Origin: Streptomyces sp. NRRL F-5135
GTDB taxonomy: Bacteria > Actinomycetota > Actinomycetes > Streptomycetales > Streptomycetaceae
Assembly (NCBI RefSeq): GCF_000719775.1
Contig: NZ_JOHR01000029.1
Location: 1-61,409 of the forward strand
Direction: 5' to 3'
DNA length: 61,409 nt
Shown here: positions 34,315 through 45,200 of the stretch, piece by piece
How positions within the stretch are numbered: position 1 is the stretch's first letter
Layout of the letters: each line of letters begins with the position of its first letter
The notes under the pieces: generated by a model
Database searches by the model: none
What the model was told of the DNA's origin: nothing
What the model saw: only the letters and a program-made list of their open reading frames with translations
Position numbers and translations under genes: made by a program

Positions 34315-35892
34315 TTACGGCGTCCGTCCCCCGGCTTCGCTGCCGCCGACGTATGTCGCCGCCACCTCGATGTCCCCGATACGTGACGGGTCGACGCGCC
34401 GGGGATCGTCGCCGAGTACGACGAGGTCGGCGCGCTTGCCCGGGGTGAGGCTGCCCAGGTCATCCTCCCAGTGGCAGGCCCGGGCGCCGGCGACGGTGTA
34501 GGCACGCAGGGCCTCGTCGACGGTGATGCCCTCGTCCGGGCCGATCACCTGGCCGGACTCGGAGGCACGCTCGACCATGAACTGAACGGCCCGCAGCGGG
34601 GATCCGTCCGCGACGGGACGATCGGAGCTGCCGACGAGGGGGATGCCGTGGTCCAGGAACGCCCTGCCGCGGTAGAGCCACGGGGCCCGCCCCTCGCCCA
34701 TGATCGCCGCGTAGTCGTCGCCGAAGCGGCGCAGGAAATTGGGCTGGACGACCGCGCTGACGCCGAGTCGGGCGAAGCGCGGAAGCTGGTCGGGGCGGAT
34801 CAGGCCGGCGTGCTCGATGCGGTGCCGGGCACGGGGGCGCGGCCAGTGGCGCTGGGCTCGTTCGAGGGCGTCCAGGGCGAGGTCCGCCGCGCGGTCACCG
34901 ATCGCGTGGACGGCGAGCTGCCATCCGGCGCGGTGCCCGTCCACGATCGTGTCCGCGAGCGTGTCCGGGTCGTCCTGCAACTGGCCCGCGTGATCGAGGC
35001 CTTCGTACGGATCCGAGAGTGCGGCGGTCCTGGCCATCATGCCGCCGTCCGTGTAGATCTTCAGCGCGCCCAAGGAGAGGCGGTCGTCGCCGAACCCGGT
35101 GCGCAGCCCGAGATCGAGGGCCCGGGGAATGCCGTCGGAGTCGTGCGCGGCGACCGGACGCAGCCGGTCGGCGGACACCATGAGCTGCACGCGCAGCGGC
35201 AACAAGCCCTGCTCATGGGCGAGTTGGTAGGCCCCCAGCTCGACGGGGCTGTGGCCGAAGAGGGCGCCGCCGATACCGGCCTCGGCACAGGCGGTGACGC
35301 CCTCGGCCAGACAGGTCCGGGCGGCCCGCCCGATCGCCCCTGCCAACTCCTGCTGGGAATACGGCAGGCGCAGCGCGCGGGCGGCCCCCATGGCGCCCTC
35401 GACGAGGAAGCCGTTGTCGTGCGGGATGCCGGCGGGGAGCAGGGCGAGAACGGCGGAGTTGACCAGGCAGCCGTGCCCGGATTCGTGCAGCAGGAACACC
35501 CTGTGCCCGTGGCTGACCCGGTCCAGTTCGGCGGCGGTCAGATGGCGGCCCAGGGCGCGCTGGTCGTAGCCGGCGACACTCACCCAGGCGGTGGGCTCGC
35601 CCCTTCGGGTGACGGTCTCTTCGACGACGGCGAGCACGTCCTCGACCCGTGTGCGGCCCGCGACGCTCACGGTGTTCTCCTTGAGCCCCGTCCAGGCCAG
35701 GTGCACATGGGCGTCGATGAACCCGGGCAGCACGGTGGCGCCCTGCAGATCGATCACCTCGCGCACGGGAAGAGAGGTCACGGCGTCGTCGAGGCCCACG
35801 ATCCGGCCCCGCCAGATGCCCAGTTCACGGGCGACCGGGTGGTCGGGGTCCATGGTGACGAAGCGCGCGTTCGTCAGTCTGGCGCAGAGCAT
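34315..35892 (-). CDS. YtcJ-like amidohydrolase (amidohydrolase family 3)
   Basis: 525 residues (MLCARLTNARFVTMDPDHP). Metal-dependent hydrolase of the amidohydrolase superfamily: GFIDAHVHLAWTG gives the HxH pair, LKIYTDGGMMARTAALSDPY, LAVHAIGDRAADLALDAL and RHRIEHAGLIRPD give further metal ligands, and VGSSDRPVADGSPLRAVQF holds the active-site Asp. It starts 27 bp after the MbtH gene on the same strand and so probably shares its iron-controlled promoter. It is not one of the described coelichelin biosynthetic genes as I know them. It may process, recycle or detoxify an amide or be an accidental passenger. Cytoplasmic, no signal peptide. Confidence 0.85.
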   Translation of the reverse strand: MLCARLTNARFVTMDPDHPVARELGIWRGRIVGLDDAVTSLPVREVIDLQGATVLPGFIDAHVHLAWTGLKENTVSVAGRTRVEDVLAVVEETVTRRGEPTAWVSVAGYDQRALGRHLTAAELDRVSHGHRVFLLHESGHGCLVNSAVLALLPAGIPHDNGFLVEGAMGAARALRLPYSQQELAGAIGRAARTCLAEGVTACAEAGIGGALFGHSPVELGAYQLAHEQGLLPLRVQLMVSADRLRPVAAHDSDGIPRALDLGLRTGFGDDRLSLGALKIYTDGGMMARTAALSDPYEGLDHAGQLQDDPDTLADTIVDGHRAGWQLAVHAIGDRAADLALDALERAQRHWPRPRARHRIEHAGLIRPDQLPRFARLGVSAVVQPNFLRRFGDDYAAIMGEGRAPWLYRGRAFLDHGIPLVGSSDRPVADGSPLRAVQFMVERASESGQVIGPDEGITVDEALRAYTVAGARACHWEDDLGSLTPGKRADLVVLGDDPRRVDPSRIGDIEVAATYVGGSEAGGRTP

Positions 35893-35919
35893 CGACGGTG
35901 TCCCTCCGACCGCGGGGAG

Positions 35920-36129
35920 TCAGCCGGAGGAGGCCGAGAGGGACCGGGGGCGCAGGTCGGTCCAGTGGGTCTCGATGTAGTCCAGGCATGCCTCGCGGGT
36001 GTTCTCGTCGAGGACGATCGTCCATCCCCCGGGAACCTCGGCGAAGGACGGCCACAGCGAGTGCTGCCCCTCGTCGTTCACCAGGACCAGGAAGCGGCCT
36101 TCGGGGTCGTCGAAAGGGTTGGTGCTCAT
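35920..36129 (-). CDS. cchK: MbtH-like protein
   Basis: 69 residues with GAGGAGG before the ATG. It carries the complete MbtH signature: [33 protein letters not shown] and the closing [15 protein letters not shown]. MbtH proteins bind adenylation domains and are needed for their folding or activity; here the partner is the CchH NRPS. The gene is divergent from cchJ, and the iron box at 36189-36207 lies between them. The amidohydrolase gene follows 27 bp downstream in the same direction. Confidence 0.97.
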   Translation of the reverse strand: MSTNPFDDPEGRFLVLVNDEGQHSLWPSFAEVPGGWTIVLDENTREACLDYIETHWTDLRPRSLSASSG

Positions 36130-36188
36130 GTGTCAGTGCCTCCTCGGGTCCGACGGACCGGTGACTGCCATGTCATGAGTGGACATCA

Positions 36189-36207
36189 TTAGGTTAGGCT
36201 CACCTAA
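36189..36207. promoter_or_regulatory. DmdR/IdeR iron box between cchK and cchJ
   Basis: TTAGGTTAGGCTCACCTAA matches the 19-bp actinobacterial iron box TTAGGTTAGGCTAACCTAA at 18 positions. It controls the divergent cchK (leftward) and cchJ (rightward) units. An extra half site, GCCTAACCT, lies just to the right. Confidence 0.92.
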
Positions 36208-36255
36208 TGCAGGACGAGCCTAACCTCTGTCCTTCCCTCTCACAAGGAGATGTTC

Positions 36256-36357
36256 ATGCGCCTGGTGATCGAACGGGTCCGCACCGGGGAGACCACGAAG
36301 GCGCCCCCGAGCACGTTCTTCCGGACCGCGCGCGACCGCCGCGACGGCCGGCCGTGA
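36256..36357 (+). CDS. Small ORF coupled to cchJ
   Basis: 33 codons (MRLVIERVRTGETTKAPP...) with AAGGAG six bases before the ATG, the best ribosome-binding site in the unit. Its TGA overlaps the GTG start of cchJ (GTGA), so it can deliver ribosomes to the esterase. It lies 48 bp after the iron box. I recognise no family. It may be a leader peptide, a small protein, or the remnant of an older cchJ start region. Confidence 0.5.
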   Translation: MRLVIERVRTGETTKAPPSTFFRTARDRRDGRP

Positions 36358-37472
36358 CCGATCCCCGCTCCGGCTCCGCGACCGGCGCGGAGAACGCCTT
36401 CGCCGGGTTCGGACTGCCCGGCGAACCGGGCAGCGACGAGTTCTGGGCCGCGGCCCGGACACCCGTGTCGGTACCCGCCGACGGCGGCGGCTGGCTGACC
36501 TTGTTCCTGTGGCGCGGGTCGCGTGCGGTCATCGACTTCGAGAGCTGGTCGCCGCCGGTCCCCCTGCGCCGATGGGCCGGCACGGACTGCTGGTACGCCG
36601 AAGTGCGCATGCCCGCGCGGCTGCGGGTGACCTACCGGCTCATCGTGGGTGACGCGGCCCACGCCGACCCCTTCAACCCGGTCGGCGCGGGCGGTGACCG
36701 GTCCATCGCCGCGACCCCGGACGCCCCGGACCAGCCGCACTGGCCCGCTCTCGGCTCCGGCACCGACGTCGTACTGCCCCTCCCGCGCGCCCGGCTCCGC
36801 TGGACCAGCGAACGGCTCGGCGGACGGCGCACCGTGCGTGTGCACCCGGCGGGCGGCGGCGGACCGGTGGTCCTGCTGCTCGACGGGGACGACTGGCTGC
36901 ATCTGCACCCGGCGATGACCGCGTTCGACTCGGCCGTCGCCGTGGGCGAGATGCCCGCCGTCACCCTGGTCTTCCTCCCGGCCAAGGACAGGCAGGCCGA
37001 GTTCGGCTGCAGGCCCGAACTGTGGGAGGGGGTACGGGACGAACTGCTGCCGCTGGTGGCGGAATCCGGCGTACCGGCCGACCCGGACCGGCTGGTGGTC
37101 GCCGGGCAGAGCCTGGGCGGGCTGAGCGCGTTGTACGCGGCGCTGGAGTTCCCGGACCTGGTCTCGCGGGTCGCCTGCCAGTCGGCCTCCTTCTGGTGGA
37201 CGCCCGGCGCCATGGACCGGACGGACCCCTTGGGCGGCCCGGTTGGCGGCGCCATCGCCGCGCGGCTGCGCCGGAGCCCCGACCTGTCCCGCCTGCGGTG
37301 CGCGTTCGACGTGGGGGAACACGAGACCCGGATGCTGCCCCACTGCGAGCTGGCCGAGACCCTGACCGAGCAGGCCGGCGCGACCGTACGGGTTTCGCGG
37401 TCGGCGTCGGACCACGACCGGGCCGGCTGGCGGCACGCCCTGCTCAGGGACGTCGCCTGGGCTCTCGCCTGA
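36354..37472 (+). CDS. cchJ: Siderophore esterase of enterochelin esterase type
   Basis: 372 residues from GTG 36354 (VTDPRSGSATGAENAFAG). A longer in-frame start exists at 36207 but overlaps the iron box. The N-terminal part resembles the enterochelin-esterase (Fes) Ig-like domain (WAGTDCWYAEVRMPARLRVTY, DPFNPVG). The C-terminal esterase-D fold has VVLLLDGDDWL, nucleophile in VVAGQSLGGLSALYAAL, SASFWW, FDVGEHETRM and the His region SASDHDRAGWRHAL. CchH has no thioesterase, and in coelichelin synthesis CchJ is thought to release the peptide. It is transcribed divergently from cchK under the iron box and ends convergently with cchI. Confidence 0.9.
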   Translation: MTDPRSGSATGAENAFAGFGLPGEPGSDEFWAAARTPVSVPADGGGWLTLFLWRGSRAVIDFESWSPPVPLRRWAGTDCWYAEVRMPARLRVTYRLIVGDAAHADPFNPVGAGGDRSIAATPDAPDQPHWPALGSGTDVVLPLPRARLRWTSERLGGRRTVRVHPAGGGGPVVLLLDGDDWLHLHPAMTAFDSAVAVGEMPAVTLVFLPAKDRQAEFGCRPELWEGVRDELLPLVAESGVPADPDRLVVAGQSLGGLSALYAALEFPDLVSRVACQSASFWWTPGAMDRTDPLGGPVGGAIAARLRRSPDLSRLRCAFDVGEHETRMLPHCELAETLTEQAGATVRVSRSASDHDRAGWRHALLRDVAWALA

Positions 37473-37558
37473 GCGGTTGCGGAGACGTGTGCGGCCACGT
37501 CCCGCGCCCCGCGAACGCCCGGCGCTTCACCGGCCACGTTCCCGCACCGGCCGGCGCT

Positions 37559-39259
37559 TCACCGGGCCACGGCCCGGCAGTAGTCCGCGTCGCCGGCGAG
37601 GAGATTGCGGTGGGTGTCCTCGGCGGTGACGATGCCGTCGGCCAGGACGAGAACACGGTCGGCGGCGTCCAGCAGCGCCGGGCTGCTGGTGATCACGACC
37701 GTGGTGCGGCCGTGGCGCAGCTTGGCGACATTGCGCGCGATGAGTTGCTCGGTGACCGCGTCGACGGCCGTCGTCGGATCGTGCAGGACCAGCACGTCGG
37801 TGTCGGCCGCCAGAGCGCGGGCCAGGGACAGCCGCTGCCGCTGTCCCCCGGACAGGTTCGCCCCGCGGTCGCGGACCGCGTAGTCGAGCCCCTCGCAGTG
37901 GAGGGCGACGACATCGGTCAGCATGGACGCCTCGACGGCCTCGGGAATCATCTCGCTGGTGCCCGACGGGTCGATGTTCGTGCGGAGGGTGCCCGCGAAG
38001 ATCTCCCCGTCGTACGGATTCACCAGCATGTGCTCGCGGACCGACTCGATCGACAGGTCCGCGATCGCCTGCCCGCCGACCCGCACCGCTCCCTCGTACG
38101 CGTCGGGCGCGACGTTCACCGCGAGGACGGAGGCGAGGTCGGCCGCCGCGCGCGGCTGGTAGGCGGTGATCGCCACGAACTCGCCGGCGCCCACCTCGAA
38201 CTTCAGCTCGCGCAGGGACCCGTACCTGACGCAGTCGACCTCGAGGCCTCCGCCCGGGGCCGGCCGCCGCCGCCCCGAGGTCGTCACCGGCGGCGCCGAG
38301 AGCACCAGCGCCATGCGCTCGGCCGAGGCGCGCGCCATCATCACGTACTTGGGCATCTCCGAGAACATCTTGAGCGGTTCGATGATGAACTGCGCGAGAC
38401 CCACGGCCATGACCAGTTCACCGATGGTGATCCGGCCGTCGAACGCCAGCCAGCCGGCCGTCAGGGAGACGGCGGCGGCGAGCACCGCGTTGAGGGCCAG
38501 CGCGGTGCCCGCGTACGTGCCGTTCACCCCGGCGACGGTGATCGCCTGGCGCTTCGCATCCGTGCTGACCTCGCGGTAGGACCCGAACGCCGCGTGGTTG
38601 CCGCCGAAGCCGTGCAGCGGGCGCAGGCCGTTGATCAGGTCGGCGACCTTCGCGCCCGCCCGCGCCACCCGGGCCTGCTGTTCGCGCGTACTGGCGCCGA
38701 TCCGCTTGGACAGGACGGCGAGGATCGACAGGATCGCGACGGTCCCCACGATCACCAGCAGGCCGAGCCGGATGTCGGCCAGCCCCAGCGCGACCGCCGC
38801 GACCACCACCGCGACCAGGGAGCTGATCAGCAGCGGCACCACCTCGATGATGTCGGCGGTCTGGTCGGCGTCCTCGGTGGCGATGGTCAGCACCTCACCG
38901 GACTTCAGGCCGACGTCCCTGGCCACCGGCTGGAGCCCGCAGGCGGCCACCCGCACCCGCCAGCGGTGCGCCTCGGTCGTGTTGGCCTTCTGCAGGACAC
39001 GCATCCCGAACCGCCACGACAGCGACACCGTCGTGATGATCACGGCCAGCGCGCCGATCGACAGGCCGAGCGCGCCCAGGCTCCGGTCCCGCATGGTGTG
39101 CTCGACGATCAGGCCGAGCGCGATGGGGAAGGCGGTCTCCCCCGCCTGGTACAGGCCCATGAGGACGGTGCCCCAGACCATGGCGCCGACGTTGCCGCGC
39201 AACGCGGTCCGCAGAATGTCCGACCCCGGTCGGGGCCGCCGCGTGTCAGGAGTTTTCAT
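37559..39259 (-). CDS. cchI: ABC half-transporter with degenerate ATP site (coelichelin export)
   Basis: 566 residues; the ATG overlaps the cchH stop by 14 bp, so it is coupled to the NRPS. Six-helix type-IV exporter domain ([38 protein letters not shown]) then an NBD. The NBD is abnormal: the Walker A place reads [13 protein letters not shown] with no GxxGxGKST, Walker B is VLVLHDPTT (Asp to His, Glu to Asp), and the H-loop is [10 protein letters not shown] with no His. The signature [15 protein letters not shown] (about residue 470) is intact. It should pair with CchG, which has the opposite set of defects. Likely role: coelichelin export or, as with IrtAB-like pairs, transport of the ferric form. 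Confidence 0.9.
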   Translation of the reverse strand: MKTPDTRRPRPGSDILRTALRGNVGAMVWGTVLMGLYQAGETAFPIALGLIVEHTMRDRSLGALGLSIGALAVIITTVSLSWRFGMRVLQKANTTEAHRWRVRVAACGLQPVARDVGLKSGEVLTIATEDADQTADIIEVVPLLISSLVAVVVAAVALGLADIRLGLLVIVGTVAILSILAVLSKRIGASTREQQARVARAGAKVADLINGLRPLHGFGGNHAAFGSYREVSTDAKRQAITVAGVNGTYAGTALALNAVLAAAVSLTAGWLAFDGRITIGELVMAVGLAQFIIEPLKMFSEMPKYVMMARASAERMALVLSAPPVTTSGRRRPAPGGGLEVDCVRYGSLRELKFEVGAGEFVAITAYQPRAAADLASVLAVNVAPDAYEGAVRVGGQAIADLSIESVREHMLVNPYDGEIFAGTLRTNIDPSGTSEMIPEAVEASMLTDVVALHCEGLDYAVRDRGANLSGGQRQRLSLARALAADTDVLVLHDPTTAVDAVTEQLIARNVAKLRHGRTTVVITSSPALLDAADRVLVLADGIVTAEDTHRNLLAGDADYCRAVAR

Positions 39260-42200
39260 CAAGGTGGTGGGCAATCGCTTCCGGGGTTCGCAGGGTGAGC
39301 AGATCACGGATCGTGATCACGGGACCGTACTCCCGGCGGAGCAGCCCGATCAGCCGTACCGCCAGCATGGAGTGCCCGCCGAGGGACACGAAGTCGCTCA
39401 CCGCGCTCACCTCGTCGTCATCCAGGTCCAGTGCCTCGGCGAAGAACTCGCACACCACGGTCTCGGTCTCCGTCTCCGGGCCGCGTTCCCCCGCCGTGGT
39501 CAGCGTGCCGAGCGGCTTGGCCTCCGGCAACGCTTTGGTGTCAGCCTTCCCGTTCACGGTCAGCGGGATGCTGTCGACCTGGGCGAAGTGCGTCGGGCGC
39601 AGGAAGTCCGGCAGCCCGGCCCCCACCTCGCCGGCGACGCGCGCCAGGTCGGCGCCCTCCAGCACGAGATAGGCGGCCAGCCGGTACGCGCCGTCGACCT
39701 GCGGGTCGGTTTGGGCGACCGCGGCGGCGAACCGCACCGCCGGATGCGCCGCGAACGCGGCCTCGACCTCTCCCAGTTCGACCCGGTGCCCGCGGATCTT
39801 GACCTGCTGGTCGGTGCGGCCCAGGTACGTCAGGTTCCCGTCGGGCCGGCGGGCCACCAGGTCCCCGGTGCGGTACATGCGCTCGCCGGGTGCGCCGAAG
39901 GGGCAGGCGACGAAGCGGTGCGCGGTCTGGGCACTCCGGCCGAGGTAACCGCGCGCGATGCCGATGCCCGATACGTACAGCTCACCCGGGACTCCGTCGG
40001 GCAGGGGCCGCAGCCACGGGTCCAGTACGTACACCTCGGTGTTGTCGATCGCCACGCCCACCACCGGGTCCTGGCATTCGAACGTGCCGACACCGAGGGT
40101 GTTGATGGTGTATTCGGTGGGCCCGTACAGGTTGTAGCCTGCCGTCCCCTCGGTCTCGGCGAGCCGCTGCCACAGCGCGGGGGTGACGGCCTCGCCGCCC
40201 AGCAGCACCAGCGCGGGGCGCCGTGCCGGGTTGTCGAGCAGTCCCTCGGCCACCAGTTGCTGCGCGTAGGTCGGGGTCACGTTGATGACGTCGATCCCGT
40301 GGTCCAGGCAGTACTCGACCAGACGGGGCGCGTCGCGGCGCAGTTCCTCGTCGCAGATGTGGACCTCGTGGCCGTCGGCGAGCCACAGCAGTTCCTCCCA
40401 CGACATGTCGAACGCGAACGACACGGTGTGCGCGATTCTGAAGACCCGGTGGCCGTGCTCGGCGAGGACCGGCTCGAAGATCCGCCGCTGGTGGTTGATC
40501 AGCATGTTGGTGAGCCCCGCGTACTCGGTCACCACGCCCTTGGGCTGCCCGGTCGAACCGGAGGTGTAGATCGTGTACGCGGGGTGCCGCAGGCGGTCCG
40601 GGTCGTCCGGCGCGAACGTCGGATACGGATCGGCCTCGGGCAGGGGACGGTCCAGCTCGATCAGGTCGCCGCTCAGCCGCGGCGACACGGCGCTCACGGT
40701 GAGGATCGCCTCGGGCCGGGCGTCCGCGACGATGGCCGCGATCCGCTCGTCCGGGTGGTCCAGTTCCAGCGGCACGTACGCGGCACCGACGCGCAGCACG
40801 GCGAACAGCGCCACGATCGAGTCGAGCGAGCGCGGGATCGCCAGCCCCACGGTCGTCTCGGGGCCGATGCCCCGACGGGCGAGCACACCCGCCACCGCAC
40901 GGCTGCGGTCCTGGAGTTCGGCGAAGGACATGGTCGCCCCCCGGGCGACGAGCGCGATCCGCCCCGGATGACGGTCCGCCGCCCGGTCGAAGCGGTCGAC
41001 GACGGTGTCCGTGCCGATGTCGGTGCGCTCGGTGGGCTCGGGGCCGGCTCCCAGCCCCCGCAACGCGCCCACCCGCCCGGTCGACCGCGCCAGGTCCTCC
41101 AGCACGCTCAGGTAGCCGTCGAGGAGACGGCGGGCGCCCGCGGGGTCGTCGTCGCGGTGCTCCAGCTTGACCGTGAGCCGGTCGCCGGGCGTGACGACCC
41201 AGGTGAACGGGTAGTGCGTGGAGTCGTCGGCCTGGACCGAGGTGATGCCGTGCCTGGCATTCATCTCGGCGAGCGCGTCCAGGTCCAGGAAGTTCTGGAG
41301 CACGAACAGGTTGTCGAACAGCGTGTCGTGCCCACTGGCCCGCTGGATCTCGCCGAGCCCCAGGTGCTCGTGCTCCATCGCCTCGACCCGGGCCGCCTGT
41401 ACCGCCGACAGGTACGCGCCGACCGTGTCGTCGGGCCGTGCCCGCGTCCACAGGGGCACCGTGTTGAGCAGCACGCCGACGATGCCGGAGTGGCCCTCGC
41501 CCTCGCGGCCCGAGACGGTCACCCCGAACACCGCGTCGGCGCGGCCCGTACAGGCGCCGAGAAAGAGGCCGAACGCGCCCGTCAGCACCGTGTTCAGCGT
41601 GACGCCGTGCGCTCTGGCCGCTTCCCGCACCAGTTCCGAGAGTTCGGCGGAGAGCGTGTGCACGAGGGCGCGCGGCAGGTCGTCCGAGAGGGCCGGGGCC
41701 GGACCGGCGAGCATCGTCGGACCTGACAGGCCGGCCAGGTGCTCCGCCCAGAAGCGGTGCGACGCCGCGAGGTCCTTGGCCTCCAGTGTGCGGGCGTAGT
41801 CCTCGAAGCTCGGCGTGGCCGGGGCCGCGGCCGGCGGCTCGCCCGCGACGACGGCCCCGTAGGCGTCGAACAGGTCCCGCAGCAGGATCTCGCGGGACCA
41901 GCCGTCCCAGAGCAGCAGGTGGTAGCTGAGCAGCAGGCCGTCCCGGCCGTCGGGCAGACGCACCACGGTCAGCCGGATCAGCGGCGGCCGGTCCAGGTCG
42001 AAGCCGGACTCGCGGTCCCGGGTGCGCAGGGCCTCGACCTCCGCGTCCGTCGTCGCACGGACGGTCCGGACATCGACCCGCCGGCCCGCCCTCAGGACCT
42101 GGACCGGTTTTCCGTCGTCGTCGGTGGTGAAGCCGGCGCCCACGGCCGGGTGGCGCCCGATCACGTACGCCATCGCCTCGGCCAGCGCGTCGGTGTCCAG

Positions 42201-45200
42201 GCGCCGGTCGAAGGTGAAGTAGCTCTGCGCGACGTAGTGGCCGGTCGCGCCCGCCATCTGGGCCTGGAAGAACAGGCCCCGCTGGAGCGGGGTGGTCGGT
42301 GCGGTGCGCTCGGCCGTCGCACAGGCGTCCGCGATTGTCTCCAGTGCCCGGCGCCAGTGCTCGGTGATCTCGTCGGGTATGCCCTCGGCGAGGGTGAAGG
42401 TCGCGTGCAGGCTTCCGCTGGCCTCGTCGGTCCACGCGTTGACCTCGACGGCGTACCGGCTGCCCCGGTCGCCGGTGGTCAGGTGCGGCGCCTGGGACTC
42501 GCCGCCCCGGCCGAGGTAGTTGAACAGCACCTGCGGGCGGGCGTCCAGCAGCGGGGCCGTCTGCGGGTTGAGGTACCTGAGCTGGCCGTAGGCGACGTGC
42601 CCGGCCTCGTCCGGCTGCCGTTCCGCGACCTCGCGCGCCGCCGCGACGGGGTCGGTGTGCGCGGTGAGCCGCACCGGTGCGATGGAGGTGAACCAGCCGA
42701 TGGTGCGGCTGTAGTCGTGGTGGTCCAGGGCCGGGACCCGGCCGTGCCGCTCCAGGTCGACCGCGAGATCGGTGGGCCTGGGCTGAACGCGAGTCAGCGC
42801 GGTGCGCAGCGCGCCGCACAGCAGCTCGGTGAGCCCCACGCCGAGTACGGCGGGCGCGCTGCGCGTCACCACGTCGCTCACCTCGGGCGCGAGCACGAGA
42901 GTGGTCTCGCGCGGATCCACGACCGCGGGCAGCAGCGCGGGCGCCTGGAGCGTGGCGACCCAGTGTCCGAGGCCGTCGGTCACCTGGGCGGAGCGCGCCG
43001 CCAGTGCTTCGGCGTACTCGGCGTAGGGCGTGGTCGGCGGCGGCAGGGGGGCGCCGCCCAGGGCGGTGGCCAGGTCGTCGAGGAGGATCAGCCAGGACAC
43101 CGCGTCCACGGCGAGGTGGTGCACGGCGACCACCAGGGTGCGGCTGGCCGCCAGCCAGGAGAACGCGATGACGTCCCCGGATTCGGGATCGAGCCGTCCC
43201 GAGGCCTCGTTCGCCGCGGCCGTCGCGTCGGTGGCGTTCGTCCGGGCGACGGTGACCTCGCGGGCGGGGCCGGTGGACAGGGCCCACGCGCCGTGCTCGA
43301 CGCGCAGCCGCAGCCGGAGGGCCGGGTGGGCGGCCACGACGGCGTTCGCGGCGCGCCGGACGTCGGCGAGGTCGGTGCCCTCGGCCGTCACCAGCGTCCT
43401 GGCCTGGGCGAACCCGGTGAGCGTCCCGCCCAGTTCGCGCTGGCGCAGGATGATCGGTGTCGGCGGCAGCGGTCCGTCCTCGCGCCGTGCCGGCACGGGC
43501 GCCACGGCCCGCCGGGTACGCGTGCCCAGGTGGTCGGCGAGCGCGCGCGGTGTCTTCCGCAGGAACACGTCCCGGGGGGTGATCGGCAGCCCGAGCGCCC
43601 TGGCCCGGTTGATCACGGTGATGGCGACGATGCTGTCGCCTCCGGCCTTGAAGAAATCGGTGTCGGCGTCCACGGCGGCGCCGGGCAGCGTCCGGGCGAA
43701 GACGTCGGTCAGTGCGGTGAGCGCGGAGTCGCTCGCGGCCACCGGGGTGTCCTCCCGCGCGGCGCGCTCGGTCAGCGCCTCGCGGTCCAGTTTGCCGTTG
43801 ACCGTCAGCGGCAGGGCGTCGACCGGCAGCACCCGGCCCGGCACCATGTGCGCGGGCAGTTTGGCGGCCAGCAGGGCCGTGACGTCACCGGGCGCCCGGC
43901 CCACGACGTGGGCGACGAGGTGGTCGCCGCTGTCCGCCACGGTGACGGCCACGTCGACGACACCGTCGAGTTCCCTGATCGCGGACTCCACCTCACCGAG
44001 CTCGATGCGGAACCCCTTGAGCTGCACCTGGTCGTCGGCACGGCCGACGAAGACCAGTTCGCCGTCGAGGGTACGGCGGGCCAGGTCGCCCGTGTGGTAC
44101 ATGCGGGAGCCGTCGTCCGCGAACGGGTTCGCCACGAACCGGCTCGCGGTGAGCCCCGGCCTGCCCAGGTAGCCGAGCGACACCTGGTCGCCGGCGACGT
44201 AGACGGCGCCCACCCGGCCCGGCGGGACCGGCCTGAGCCGGTCGTCGAGCAGATGGGTGACCAGGCCGGGAAGGGGGCCGCCGATCGGGCTGAGGTCACG
44301 TGCCGGGCCGAAGTCCTCGGCGGTCAGCACGCGGTGGGTGACGTGGACGGTGGTCTCGGTGATGCCGTACATGTTGACCAGCTCGGGCGAATCGGTGCCG
44401 TACCGCTCCACCCAGCCGCGCAGCCGCCCGAGGTCCAGCGCCTCGCCTCCGAAGATGATCCGGCGCAGCGTCGTGACCGGTGCGTCGGCGTGCCGGTCGG
44501 CCTCGATGAACCGGTGGAACGCCGACGGGGTCTGGTTGAGCACGGTCACCCCGTGCTCCCGGACCAGCCGGTGGAAGTCGACCGGGGAGCGGGTCAGCGC
44601 GTACTCCGGCACCAGCAGCCGGCCCCCGTGCGCCAGTGCTCCCCACAGCTCCCAGACCGCGAAGTCGAAGGAGTAGGAGTGGAATTGGACCCATACGTCG
44701 TCCGGGCCGAAGCCCATGCCGGGACGGGTGTTCGCGAGGAGCGTCACCACGCTGGAGTGCGGTACGACGACGCCCTTGGGCCGGCCGGTCGAGCCGGACG
44801 TGTAGATCACGTACGCGGGGTCGTGCCAACTGACCCGGGGTTCGGTGGTGTCCCACGGCAGCTCGTCGCCCTGGACGATCACCTGGGCCCGCACGCCCGC
44901 CCGGGACAGCAGTCGGGTGAAGCGGTCCCGCCGCTCACGGTCCACGAGGACGACCTGCGGGGCGGCGTCGGCGAGGATGTACTCCAGCCGTTCGTCCGGG
45001 TACGCCAGGTCCAGCGGCACGTACGCGCCGCCCGCGGTGACGACCGCGACCAGGGCGACGACCTGTTCGAGGGAGCGTGGGACGGCGACGGCGACCCGCT
45101 TGCCGGGCCCGGCACCCGCCGCGCGCAGCATCGAGGCCAACGTGGCCTTGGCCTCGGCCAGTTCGCCGTAGGTCAGAGACCGGGTGCCGCCGTCGAGGGC

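Noticed and set aside
36207..36353. Longer N-terminus for cchJ starting at 36207
   Set aside because: That start overlaps the iron box, the added residues do not resemble an esterase N-terminus, and the GTG at 36354 is coupled to an ORF with a good ribosome-binding site.
37520..37565. Two copies of CCGGCGCTTCACCGG between cchJ and cchI
   Set aside because: A short duplicated GC-rich segment at a convergent junction; the second copy contains the cchI stop. No hairpin or repeat family is evident.
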